From contig NC_083605.1 of assembly GCF_029168945.1 (NCBI RefSeq), positions 18,799,280-18,863,279 on the forward strand: DNA of 64,000 bases, written 5' to 3'. The notes beneath the pieces were generated by a model. It did not search any database and was not told the DNA's origin. It was given only the letters and a program-made list of their open reading frames with translations. Source of the DNA: Cannabis sativa. Taxonomy: Eukaryota; Streptophyta; Magnoliopsida; Rosales; Cannabaceae. Both the position numbers and the translations under genes were made by a program. Shown one piece after another: positions 24,345 through 34,800 of this stretch (within the stretch, counting starts at the first letter, position 1; the number at the start of each line of letters is the position of its first letter).

Positions 24345-24960
24345 TCGGTAGGGTTCCTTTGAAACGGAGTTACGCTCCGGGAATTAAATCAATGATGAAA
24401 TCTATCTCCCGGCGAGGTGGTAATCCGGCAATTCCTACGGAAACACATCCGGGAATTCCTTAACCACTTTAACTTCTTGGTCCAAGTAACACGGGTTTGC
24501 GGAATCCACTTTACCCTTCTTCAGGAACCCAACACATCCATTACGTAACAAATCCCTAGCTTTCAACGCTGAGATTCTTGGGACACGAGAACCTTGGACC
24601 GAACCAACAAAAACAAAAGGTTCCTCATTCTCCGGTTCAAAAGTCACCATTTTCCGTTTACAATGAATACTAGCAGAGTATTTAGACAAAAAGTCCATAC
24701 CAAGTATGATATCGAATTCGGCCAATGGCAACTCCACAAGATCAACATTTAATTCTCTATCTTCAATTCTAATCATTACAGATCTATCCACTTTCTTGAA
24801 ATAACTAATTCTCCATTAGGCAACAGGGTTCCAAGCCCCGTCTCGAGAATATCACTAGGTCTATCAAACTGATCAAGAAGTCTTGATGACACATAAGACC
24901 GAGTAGCACCCGAATCAAATAAAACAGTATAAGCAAAACCATTGATTAGAAGGGCGACAC
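24345..24960 (-). pseudogene. Gypsy aspartic protease region
   Basis: The minus strand reads VLFDSGATRSYV near 24940-24895, the DSG catalytic triad of retroviral-type proteases. It then shows ELPLAEFDIILGMDFLSKYS in the frame 24791-24435 and VKVVKEFPDVFP leading into RT. Frameshifts occur near 24800 and 24400. The protease would cleave the gag-pol polyprotein. Confidence 0.85.
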
Positions 24961-26206
24961 TGTAACTGCGGAAGGCGCAGGAGCGACATGCACTGAGTTA
25001 TAGCAAAGACACGAGCAGGTGCAGGTACAGGTTTGACCTCGGGCTTCGGTTCCTCTTTCTTCAAGCGAGGACGAGTCTTTCTGAGATGTCCCACCGAACC
25101 ACACGAAAACGGGCTCTCACGGTTACAAACCCCGGGATGATGCTTCTTGCAACGCGGGCGGTCGGGATAAGAATAAGTCGACGTCCTCCTGCGATACAGT
25201 TTCCTCGAAACCTTTTTCCTTGCCCGAACTTCCACGAAGATGGAAAAGTTCTTTTCTTCGTTCAAGGTATAACCCCCCCTCTCTTTTCGGGACTGACATA
25301 GGGAGAGTAGTGATCCCACCAACACACGAAGACTCTCGGGTTTCTTGTAAAAATTTTGCTCCTTCGGCTCGAAGAGCCTTATCAACCATTTCGCATAAGT
25401 TGTGGTATCATTCGTAGTAATAACCGGGTCATGTCGATTTTGGCATTCGGTCCGGCCAAATACTTTTCTTTCTTCTTTGAAGTACGTTGGTACGATTCGG
25501 AGGCTAACTTGGCCAAGCGATCAAACTTGGTTGTATATTCGATCCAGCGACATACCCTCACCTTGTACCAACTCAACAAATTCCTTCCGCTTTGCACTGC
25601 GGACCGCCTCATTGTAATATTTGGCGTTGAACAATTCCCGGAACTCTTCCCAGGCCATTCTGGTCACATCCCTAGTGAGGGATACCATTTCCCACCAAAT
25701 CAGGGCATCCTCTTGAAATTGAAATGTGGCACATGCCACCCTATCATTTCCGACCACTCCCATAAAATTCAGTATTTTCTCAATAACGGTCAACCACTGC
25801 TCAGCTTTTAAAACATCAGGGCCTCCCAAAAATACTGGAGGCGCTTGCTTTCTGAACCTCTCATATAAAGGCTCCATGCGGTTACCAGCAATATTTTGCT
25901 CGGGCGGCACCGCGGGGGGCTGCGGGAGCCGCGGGGAGCGCGGCGGGCGGTTGCGGGGGAAGCTCAACAGGGAGCATCTCGTTGCCTAAGTCGGCGGATC
26001 TCTTCTTGTTGCTCGATTCTAGTTTGCATCTCGGCAAACCTTTGTTCCCAATCCAACGGGGGCTGAGGTGGATTCTCTGTCCACCTCTCGGGACTCGGCC
26101 GCGGCCTCTACCGCGTCCACGGGGTTTTGGGGATTTCTACCACCCCGACCACCTCCGGTCTCAAACCAATTCACCACCGCCTTCTAACGTTTCGCTGGTC
26201 GTCCAT
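24961..26206 (-). pseudogene. Gypsy gag, multiply frameshifted
   Basis: The likely start is ATG at 26206 (MDDQRN). The capsid-type domain lies in 25967-25521 (FRKQAPPVFLGGPDVLKAEQ, FQEDALIWWEMV, MAWEEFRELFNAKYY), followed in another frame by EYTTKFDRLAKLASESYQRT. A damaged zinc knuckle (FSCGSVGHLRKT, normally ending in cysteine) lies near 25100. At least four frame changes occur in 1.2 kb, many at G/C runs, so consensus sequencing errors are possible. Confidence 0.85.
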
Positions 26207-26430
26207 TATTTAGGACTTAGCACAACGAACCCACGAGCACGTAGGTCGAACCGGTGGTCAAAATATTTTCAAGACCGCAATTAGGATTTAAAACATCTCA
26301 ATTAATCATATATACAACACAACATATCTTAAAACAGTTTGCAAAAAGAAATAAAGCTTACGGAACCGTGAGTTGAACTCGACACTGGCCTTGATTATAC
26401 ATATCTTGACGGTCTTCAGTGAACAACCCG

Positions 26431-26445
26431 GTGGCTCTGATACCA
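26431..26445 (-). promoter_or_regulatory. Primer-binding site of the Gypsy element
   Basis: The minus strand reads TGGTATCAGAGCCAC, complementary to the 3' end of initiator tRNA-Met, 3 nt after the 5' LTR end. Confidence 0.9.
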
Positions 26446-26448
26446 AAC

Positions 26449-28363
26449 TGTAACGCCCGTATTTTATAATAATAAATCCGAAATCTAATTTTAATAATTA
26501 ATATATATTAATAATCATATGGATCGGGATCCCGAGTATCAAAATACAAGTTAAAAGTATTTTACTAATATGTACATATATATTTTTTTTTAAAGTTTAG
26601 CGGACAAGCATCCTCAAAATACAGACTCCAAAATACTAGTAAACCGAAACCCTCCAGGTTGCACTGCCGCAATATGTACAATCATGCCGAGTCCCGCCTC
26701 ACTGTTCCTCCAGCTTTGCTTTTCCTTTACCTACACAAGGTAGCAAACTGATGAGTCAACAGACTCAGTAAGATATGCAAGAAATATAAAAGTAGCACGC
26801 TGCCAGCTTTATGATTAAGTTGCCCTGAGCTTAACAACGAAGCTCACCAAATGATTAAGAACGTTCTTAAGGGTAGTACGACTACTATACCAAATGCACT
26901 AAAGTACCAACTCTGTACTTGTGTTGGTAGAGCCCTAACTGTACTCCCGGGAATTACTAAGTGTTGTACCACGAACACGACGTACCCTGGGTACTCGTGT
27001 TGGTAACACCGTAACCACATTAACATGCAATACTATACTAACACTCTAATAATCATTTTATATTAGTGCTAGTAGTATAACATTCAAAACAAGCATATAC
27101 ATTTATATATATATTCTTACGCTATCTTACCTCGTTCATTGCTCGAAGTGTGCGGTCGGCTGAGTGGAAGTGCAGCTCGACGTTTTTACAGGGCCCTAAA
27201 CCAATATGTTCAAAAACCGATGAGAGACTCGCTAAAACACTTATCGGGGATTTAAAATACAAACTAAGCTTAACCCTATCGATAAAAAGGATGCCAATAC
27301 TCTAAATTACTTAAAAACGGGAAAAACCAGGGCTCGGGAAAAGCCCCCAAGGCGGGCGGTTCCCAACGGAAGTCGGTTCTTGGGACCAACCGGTCGGCCA
27401 GAGGTTCTGTGGAACTTGAGCCGGAATTCCGGTTCTGAGCTGGGAACCCAAAAATTCTTCCCCTTTATTCAAAACAATCCCAAATCTTTTCAAAACTTCC
27501 AGAATACCTGTACACATTATTTTAAACCAAACCCAAGCAGCAAAACACAACAATTCACACAAATTCTCAAATCACCATTAGAGACCTAACTTAGGTTTTC
27601 TAAACTCCAACTTGCATAACTCACAACCTAAGGCTTAAATCCAACTCAAAACAGTAGGGATAACTAGTATTCAACTTCAGCAAACAAAATCAAACTGAAC
27701 ATACATATACAGCTCTCAATTCAAACCTATATTCACCTAATTCAACCCAAAACTCAACTAAAACTCAAATAAAAAGGTTATGAGGATTTACCTTGATTCA
27801 AAGGGTTCCAAATCAGCTAGAGATTGGAGAAATTCAGCAAAGAAAAATCTTCTCCTTGCTGGGTTGAAGGTTCGAAAGAAAGAGAGAGAGAAAGAATGAG
27901 GAGATGTCCCTTTTCCTCTAAATTCCTTCAAGCTTAAGGTAAGAGTCCAATTCCCTTTTCTTTCTTTTTTTTTAAAACTTATATTCAGCCTAAAGAATAA
28001 TCTCAAGTAAGACAAAATAGAACTTGCCAAAAGACCTATTTGCCCCTTAGCTAATTAAACTAGTTACTAACACCCAAGGGCAATTTGGTCATTACTAAAC
28101 CCGACAATTCAATACTTAACACAAAACCCCGAGCAAATAACATAGGTTAAAATATACAATATGACTCTCTAAAGCCCCAACGCCGCTTTCCACAGCTTCC
28201 GAACACAATCACAGAAATTGAGAAATTTACATAAATAGCATAATAAATATATACGAACTCAAATAAATTCACATAATTGTATTATTATCAATAATAATAA
28301 AATCTCATACATAAACCCTAATTATTTAATAATTCAAAGTATTAATCATATGCGGTCTTTACA
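26449..28363 (-). repeat. 5' LTR of the Gypsy element (1915 bp)
   Basis: It runs from TGTAACGCCCGTATTTT to GCGGTCTTTACA on the plus strand, next to the PBS, so for this minus-strand element it is the 5' LTR. Confidence 0.95.
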
Positions 28364-28490
28364 TTAATGGTTCGTCTTCAATACCGTTACCAACGAACAT
28401 ATTGATTTCACCTTCTAAGCCATAACGAGACGGTTTTGTAGAAACCCTCCCACTACGACGAGGAGCGGTGATCTTCTGAACATGAACTTT
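28364..28490 (-). pseudogene. Copia pol linker fragment between two nested insertions
   Basis: The minus strand reads KITAPRRSGRVSTKPSRYG and ends in EDEPL at the Gypsy TSD. The RRSGR..RYG block is the usual stretch between integrase and RT in Copia elements. Confidence 0.85.
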
Positions 28491-30560
28491 TGTCACGACC
28501 CGAGCCCTAGGCTGTGGCAGATGTGTAATATCCATAACTTGGGTGGTCAAAGGTCACACTTTGACCCTTGTAGGAAAATAAAGCTTATAAATGATCATTT
28601 TATTTATATTACAAAATACTAATTTAAAAGATACGGATTAACTTCTATATTAATAAGAAAATGTTAGTAACAAAATCAGGACCACTCATCAATATAAAAG
28701 AACAGTAATATCCCCACAGTTATGTAATCACTAAATAGATAGATTTAATAAGTCAATAAAATACCAAAATAATACCTAGCATCCATCATTCCTCATTTCT
28801 AACTAGTACATAACCAATTTAAGTCATCCAGACCATCAATTTCAGCTTAAATACAAAATCAGTCTCATTAGAAGGTGAAAGAGTAAAATATGACTAAACT
28901 AATAACGACATTCCTTTCCCAACGGTACCATCCTCATCCACTAGCATCAAACTAAGTTCCTCGAATGGGAGAAAATAGGGAGTGAGCTTATAAAGCCCAG
29001 TAGGAAAACAACTAATATCAAAGGACCCTTGGTTTAATAAAATTCATGCATGGTTAGCTTTATAAAAATAAAATGTCTCATCAACAGTATCAATATGTAC
29101 AAATAAAATAGAGAGACCACAAATAATCACAAATCAAACGTCAAATGCATATCACACCGTCCACTAGACCCCTAGCTCTCAATACCAATCATAGAAAACG
29201 ACATCCAAAACCGGATAGTCGCATCTGATATCCACCATAAATACCGGGACTCAGATTCAATTCACTCCCTGTACAGATTCTAGGTCTTTCACCTACAGAT
29301 GAGTGCACACCTGATCTACCTATGATGACACAGAGACTAGGTCGTGAAACAACAATATGCACCGAACATGATCAACATGGCTCTCATCAATATAACCAAA
29401 GCAGGCAAATAATAAGCATAACAAAAGAACATATTCCTTTTTATTTTCTAGAAAATTCGGTAGCATAACAGCTGTAGTTAGAATAAACCCAAAAATCATA
29501 ACCTGCAAAAATATTTGCACACAAAAATATATTTGGCACTCAGTGCCCCAGAACAATACAGAAAAAAAAATATGCAGATTAAGTTTCCAATTTTTCAAAC
29601 AATTTTGTAAATCATAAAAATTGGAATATGTCTAATGTTATACAACGCATATAAAAATCAAGTCCAATAATCAAGTTGAGTCCCTACCTCTCCCGAGTCG
29701 TTAAACTTTTTCCAAAAGACGATCTTAAGCTCTCAAGTCCCGAGCTCCAATTGTTTAGTCCAAACTTACATATTACTCTCACCTATACCATCAAATGGTT
29801 AAATAATTATCATCATCGCATTCTACATTCAAAACCGAGTCCAACGACATATAATAAAATTATATTTAAAATTTGGGGTTTCGAAGCCTCACCTAAGCGG
29901 TGCACATTAACAATCGGTGGCGCTAAAAATCGGTGTACCGGAAATGTCATCGAAAATAGGGGTAGTGTATATCAAAACGACCACCTCGACGAGTAGATCA
30001 CACCCATGCCAACCGTTTGTCAAAACGGTACACTATGTCACCGGAAAGTCACCGGAAAGGGGCGGAGCTACAAAAATGTCACCGGAAAAAGTAGCGAACC
30101 GGGAAAAATGGTTTAGTGTAGGTTGTTCTCCTCGACGAGCTGAGTTTAGTGGTGAAGACGATTCGTCAAACGGACGCCGGAGGTGACCGGAAAATTCGTT
30201 CAAAGTTTGAAACCCCAAACTTTGACTTGCGATCCCGAGTCAACGGTGGCGAAAGGAGCAGCGGCGCTAGGGAGGTGAGGTCGCCGGCACCTGGGGTTCC
30301 GTTCTGTCCGGCGTGTGGGGTCGGACGGTGGCCGGAGGTTGGTCGCCGGAGTGGTGGTGGTTATGGAGGTTTATGGGTTTTATTTTTTGTTTGTGTTTGA
30401 AGAGAGAGAAAATGATAGATAGATAGAGAGAGAGGGGGGGACGAAGGGGTTCAGTATATATTCAATTTAATTATTTATTTTTTTTTACATACATATATAT
30501 ATTATATTATTTATTATATATATATAATACTTTTTGACCCGGTCAAACCGAGGTCTTACA
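28491..30560. mobile_element. Solo LTR of another (probably Gypsy-type) family, 2070 bp
   Basis: It starts TGTCACGACCCGAGCC and ends ACCGAGGTCTTACA, with the perfect TSD ACTTT (28486-28490 and 30561-30565). Removing it rejoins the Copia frame (TTKV). Orientation is unclear; the minus-strand start TGTAAGACCTCGG resembles Gypsy LTR starts. The right third is GC-rich with a repeated TCACCGGAAA motif (about 30038-30090) and a GA-rich microsatellite (about 30400-30440). Frames here are not genes. Confidence 0.85.
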
Positions 30561-30565
30561 ACTTT

Positions 30566-32049
30566 AGTAGTAGTTTTCTCAATGGTTTCGACTGAGGGAG
30601 TGGGATTATCCTCTTCTTGAGTGGAAGAGGACAGAACATTGGAAGGAGTGATATCTATAAGCATTTCCTCTAATACAACTTTACTTTTCGGTTTGTTTTC
30701 TTTAATATAGTTATCTTCAAGAAAAGTAGCATTTGTAGAAACAAACACTTTGTTATCCTTATAACTATAAAATAGTCCACCCCTAGTCTCTTTAGAATTT
30801 TCGATAAACATGCAAACTTCAGTTCGCGATTCCAGTTTGCCTTCTTTCTTTCTCAAGACATGAGCAGGGCACCCCCAAATTCTATAATGGCGTAAACTAG
30901 GTGTACGACCATTCCATAGTTCGACGGGTGTCTTAGGGACTGCTTTAGATGGAACAACATTTAAAATGTCGTTTTCCATCTGAATAGCATATCCCTAGAA
31001 GGACCTAGACAGAGTTGAATAACTCAGCATAGACCTAACCATTTCCAAAAGAGTGCGATTTCTTCTTTCTGCAACTCCATTTTGCTGTGGAGTGCTTGGG
31101 GCAGTGTATTGGGATTCAATTCTAAGTTCAATTAAATGATCTTTGAAGTGCATATCCATATATTCTCCACCCTATCATTTTTCAAGATCTTTAATGTTTT
31201 ACCTAATTGGTTTTAAGCCAAAGCATGAAATTCTTGAAACTTTTCAAACGTTTCAGATTTCTTTTGCATTAGGTAAAGAAAACTGTATCTAGAGAAATCG
31301 TCAATGAAAGTGACAAAATACTCATAACCACCTCGGGCTTTTACATTCAGAGGTCCGCAAACATCTGAATGCACTAACCCTAAGGGTTGTTTGGCACGCT
31401 CTCCCTTTGCAGAGAAAGAGCGTTTGGTCCTTTTTCCTTTTAGGCAAGACTCGCATACTGGCAATTCTCCTAAGACGACATTTTTCAATGGACCGTCCTT
31501 GGTTAGCCTATTTAGTCTATCAAAGCCTATATGACCTAAACGTATATGCCATGGATAAGTTTGTTCATCATTATCAATCTCTTTTCTTTTAAGGCTTCTA
31601 GGTTTTGCTACATTAAAAAGTTCAGTATTTAGTGAGATTCGCGTATCAGGTCTTAAAACATAAAGCCCTTGTTCCATGTTAGCAACACATATATGAAATC
31701 CATTACGAGAAATTGAACAATTAGAACTCGAAAAATTCAATATATAAAATTGTGTTTGTAAACATGAAACACTAATCAAGTTTCTACTAAGGTTTGGAAT
31801 AAATAAAACATTTTGTAAAAGTAAAAATCTTTTTGTATGAAACTTAATACGGGTCGTTCCTCTTGCTTTGACTGATACTAACTCGCCATTTCCAACTTTA
31901 ATCTTTAACTCTTCTGGGTGTAGATTTTCCCAAGTTTTAAGCAGCTGCAGTGAAGAACAAACATGGTTAGTAGACCCAGAATCAACAATCCATGTGGATT
32001 TGTCATTCTCTAAAACACATGATTCAAAGACAAAAGCATTACCTTCGTT
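30566..32049 (-). pseudogene. Copia protease, GAG-pre-integrase and integrase, frameshifted
   Basis: The minus strand shows the protease box TWIVDSGSTNHV near 31995-31960. The frame 31779-31213 (188 codons) then holds WHIRLGHIGFDRLNRL (about residue 77), CESCLKGK, the first catalytic aspartate in LVHSDVCGPL (about residue 138), and VKARGGYEYFVTFIDDFSRY. After a damaged stretch (31212-30980) the C-terminal integrase frame continues with TPVELWNGRTPSLRHYRIWG and FLEDNYIKENKP, to 30566. Stops and frame changes lie near 31800, 31200 and 31000. Confidence 0.88.
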
Positions 32050-32516
32050 TCAATTGTTTAGAAGTCGGGGAGAGCGTTCTTCTTGATGTCCCTTTTCATT
32101 ACAATTCGAACATAGAAGAGAATGTCTAATAATTGTACTTGAAGAAGCAGCTTTGTTAGAGCCTTCATGCTTAATCCTTTTCCTCTGATTAAAGTTTGCG
32201 AAACCAGGAGGTGGCATTGCAATCAAATTCCGTTCATGAGCTCGTAATTCTGCTTCGAGCTTGTCCATGTCGGAGGAGTTAAAATTGTTGATCATGTAAG
32301 ATACAACAAACCATTATACTCCAGAGGAAGACTATTAAGAATGAATTGTACCCATTGTTCCTTTGATAATTCAATTCCAAGTAGATTTACCTTTTGGAAC
32401 TTCAGATTCATCAACAATAGGTGCAAGTTAATGCAACTACCAGGATGCATTTTCACACTATAGAGTTCATTGGCTAAGACATTAACTAGGAGTGGATCGG
32501 GGCGAGGGTTATTCAT
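32050..32516 (-). pseudogene. Copia gag, shortened and frameshifted
   Basis: The probable start is ATG at 32516 (MNNPRPDPLL). Recognisable parts are LSKEQWVQFILNSLPLEYN from the UBN2-type gag domain and a zinc knuckle CSNCNEKGHQEER that has lost its last cysteine. Much of the normal N-terminal gag is missing, with a frame change near 32290. Confidence 0.75.
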
Positions 32517-32639
32517 GTTGGCACTACAACACATCAATAAAACAGAAGTAAAGTTTTCGTTCAATAAATTCATACACAAGTTCAGAAAATAACAAATAAT
32601 CACATATGTTATAAAAATACTAAATTTAACATAGTTTAT

Positions 32640-33420
32640 TTTCCAAGGTTTCCAACAAACTGATACAGTGTCCCGTTTAGGCGAGAGTCAAAGCATCATC
32701 CATGGAATAGAGTTGTCAATTCATCTAAAATGATAAACATTCTAGCAACTTTTTATTCGATCAAGATTGGAATCCAGCGTTGTCCCATTTAGGCGAGAGT
32801 CAAGGCTATTCTATTTTATGAGCTTCCACCATTATTTCATACTTATGTAAGTCTTATACAGTCGCCACCATTAGGGTGATCAATACTAATATATAAAAAG
32901 TTACAAAAATACTTATCTTTCGAGATTAAACGGTACTAACTTGCTAATGAACGTTCCTCCATTGGGGAGGATTACTCACTAAAACAATAGCTATGTAAAA
33001 CCAACAATGGAGATCGAATGTCTCTTGATTAAAGCTCATTATTTAAAAAAAAAATATGTATTTTATTTAATCATTTATTTTATTCCATATTTTAATAATG
33101 AAAAATTACAAACTAAAGTTGGATTTATAAAAAAAATTAAATTAAAAAAAATCCAACTTTAATTAAATTTCAACTATTTAAATTTGAAAAATAAATTTGA
33201 AATTAAATAAATAATTAAAATATAATGCAATAAATTTTTTAAAAAAATATCTTATTTAAGTTGTTTAGAAGAATCTAAAATATCCAACTTAAATATTTTT
33301 CAAATTATAATTTAATTAAATATTAAAATTAAGTTGTAACCACTTAATTTAAAAGATATTCCATTTTAAGTTTATCCATATTTGAAAAAATATCAACTTA
33401 AAAAAATATCCAAAGAATCT
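32640..33420 (-). other. Copia leader, gag-proximal part, with hairpin modules
   Basis: This is the reverse-complement homologue of about 37100-37910. It keeps two copies of the GACTCTCGCCTAAA box (32670-32690 and 32782-32802, on the minus strand), a hairpin with CCUCC and GGAGG arms (32955-32971) and one with CACC and GGUG arms (32866-32878). Above about 33040 it is AT-rich and aligns only loosely with the relative. Confidence 0.7.
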
Positions 33421-33720
33421 TAGTGCATGTTTCGCATCATAACTAAAAAACAGTTTTTTGTTTTTAAAAACAGAATATTGTTTTTTGAAAACAATTTGGC
33501 TTGTTTGGCCTTGTTTTTTGAAATCAGTTTTCAGAAAACAAAGTTACAAAAAACAAGAATTTTGAAAACAACAAAATGTTGTTTTCTGTTTTAAAAACCA
33601 ATTCACTTTTAGTCAATATTATTTTTAAAAAACACTAACTAAACATGACTTGTTTTTAAAAACTTCAAAAACTATTTTTTGTTCTCATTTCTAAAAACAA
33701 TTTTTTGAAAACAAAAAACA
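33421..33720. mobile_element. AT-rich, fold-back MITE-like sequence at the Copia-Copia junction
   Basis: It is full of short complementary tracts such as TTTTTAAAAACAG and CTGTTTTAAAAAC. It has weak terminal inverted repeats (AGTGCATGTTT near 33421 and AAACATGACT near 33640). It occupies the place where the first kilobase of the plus-strand element's 5' LTR should be. Limits and family are uncertain. Confidence 0.35.
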
Positions 33721-34287
33721 GAAAATAATGGGAATCGAAAATAACAAAATGGGAAAGTTACAAAGTGAGGCCCAATTCCCTTTGTATGGCTGGCCACATG
33801 CACAAGAAATACCATTTATAGTTTCCATTATTTTAATGCCATACAATTCTAACCTAAACCTAGAGGGTATTCTATAAATAGAAAGTGTTGGCTTCAGAAA
33901 ACACACAACTTTGAACATTGGTTTCTTTCAGAAAAGCCACACGCCTCTCTCTCTCTTTTCTACTCTCTAAATTTTGAATTCCTTTGAGTGATGAGTAGTG
34001 CCCACACACATCAAGTGGTACCTCAATCATAGTATGTAAGACTATGGAAAATCTGCATCAAAGAAGGAGAAAAGAAGATCCAAATTCAGATCTTGATTAT
34101 GCTCTGCTACAGAAAGGAATCAAGGGCTAGAGATCTGAATGGAAGGAGTCATAATATTCCGCTGCACCCACTGTAAGGTTTCTTAAACTTTATATGTGTT
34201 TATTTTCATTGTTTTAGAATTCATATTAGGATGTTAATCAAACATACTTGTTAGTAAATCTAGATCCTGGTAAAATAATTTCCAACA
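33721..34287 (+). repeat. Truncated 5' LTR of the plus-strand Copia
   Basis: It matches 41585-42154 of the 3' LTR nearly base for base, from ATGGGAATCGAAAATAAC through CTATAAATAG (TATA box, about 33875-33884) to AATAATTTCCAACA. The first kilobase is gone. Confidence 0.9.
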
Positions 34288-34289
34288 AC

Positions 34290-34302
34290 TGGCACCAGAG
34301 CC
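34290..34302 (+). promoter_or_regulatory. Primer-binding site of the plus-strand Copia
   Basis: TGGCACCAGAGCC lies 2 nt after the LTR end. It differs by two bases from TGGTATCAGAGCC, the complement of the initiator tRNA-Met 3' end. Confidence 0.75.
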
Positions 34303-34554
34303 ATGGTAATGATTTACTTTCATGAAATATGAATTAAAACAATGTTTTATATGTTTTTGTGTTGATTTGGATGGTTTCATGTTGGTTTATGTGTTAGTTG
34401 ATGAATGTATATGTTGTACAGTACCTTTTTCCATGAAAAATATTTTTTCTATTTTTGAAAATATTTTATTTGGATTCCTTGTGAAAAATTAAGCAATTTT
34501 CATTTTTACGGAACTTAATTCTGATAAAAAACGAAAAAGATATGAATTTTTGAA

Positions 34555-34800
34555 AATCAGGATTTCATGGTGTCGAGGGTGGTGCTCATGCGCACCAGAC
34601 CCTCAGACACCTTCCCCATCCGCGCGCGTGACTGGCCTTGACGACCCTGCAGCACACCCGTGCGTCTCGCCCAGGATCCCTGCAGCCCGCCGAGATTTCT
34701 CGGCAGATATGGCTGCACTCCACCTGCTCCGCGCGCGTTTTGGGTGTCATGCAGCCTATTTTGGCTGCACTTGCAGCCTACTGGCAGCAAAACCCAAAAA
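34555..34800 (+). other. GC-rich leader island of the plus-strand Copia
   Basis: An abrupt GC-rich block in very AT-rich DNA, about 270 bp after the PBS. It contains a hairpin GCCGAG, loop ATTT, CTCGGC (34689-34704), repeated GCAGCC motifs and a GCGCGCGT stretch. A counterpart with the same hairpin core lies at 43380-43590 in the other element. Overlapping frames of 76-120 codons occur on both strands without resemblance to known proteins, so they are probably not genes. Confidence 0.6.

Larger units (their letters stand above)
19643..28363 (-). mobile_element. Gypsy chromovirus (Tekay/Del-like) nested in the Copia
   Basis: It has two full LTRs (1914 and 1915 bp), a perfect TSD TTAAT (19638-19642 and 28364-28368), a PBS for initiator tRNA-Met, a purine tract, and domain order gag, protease, RT, RNase H, integrase, GPY/F and a chromodomain-like end. 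It splits the Copia frame between DEPL and TYKQAM. Gag and pol carry several frameshifts and a stop, so this copy is not autonomous. LTR similarity is high by eye, with differences clustered in GC-rich segments. Confidence 0.92.
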
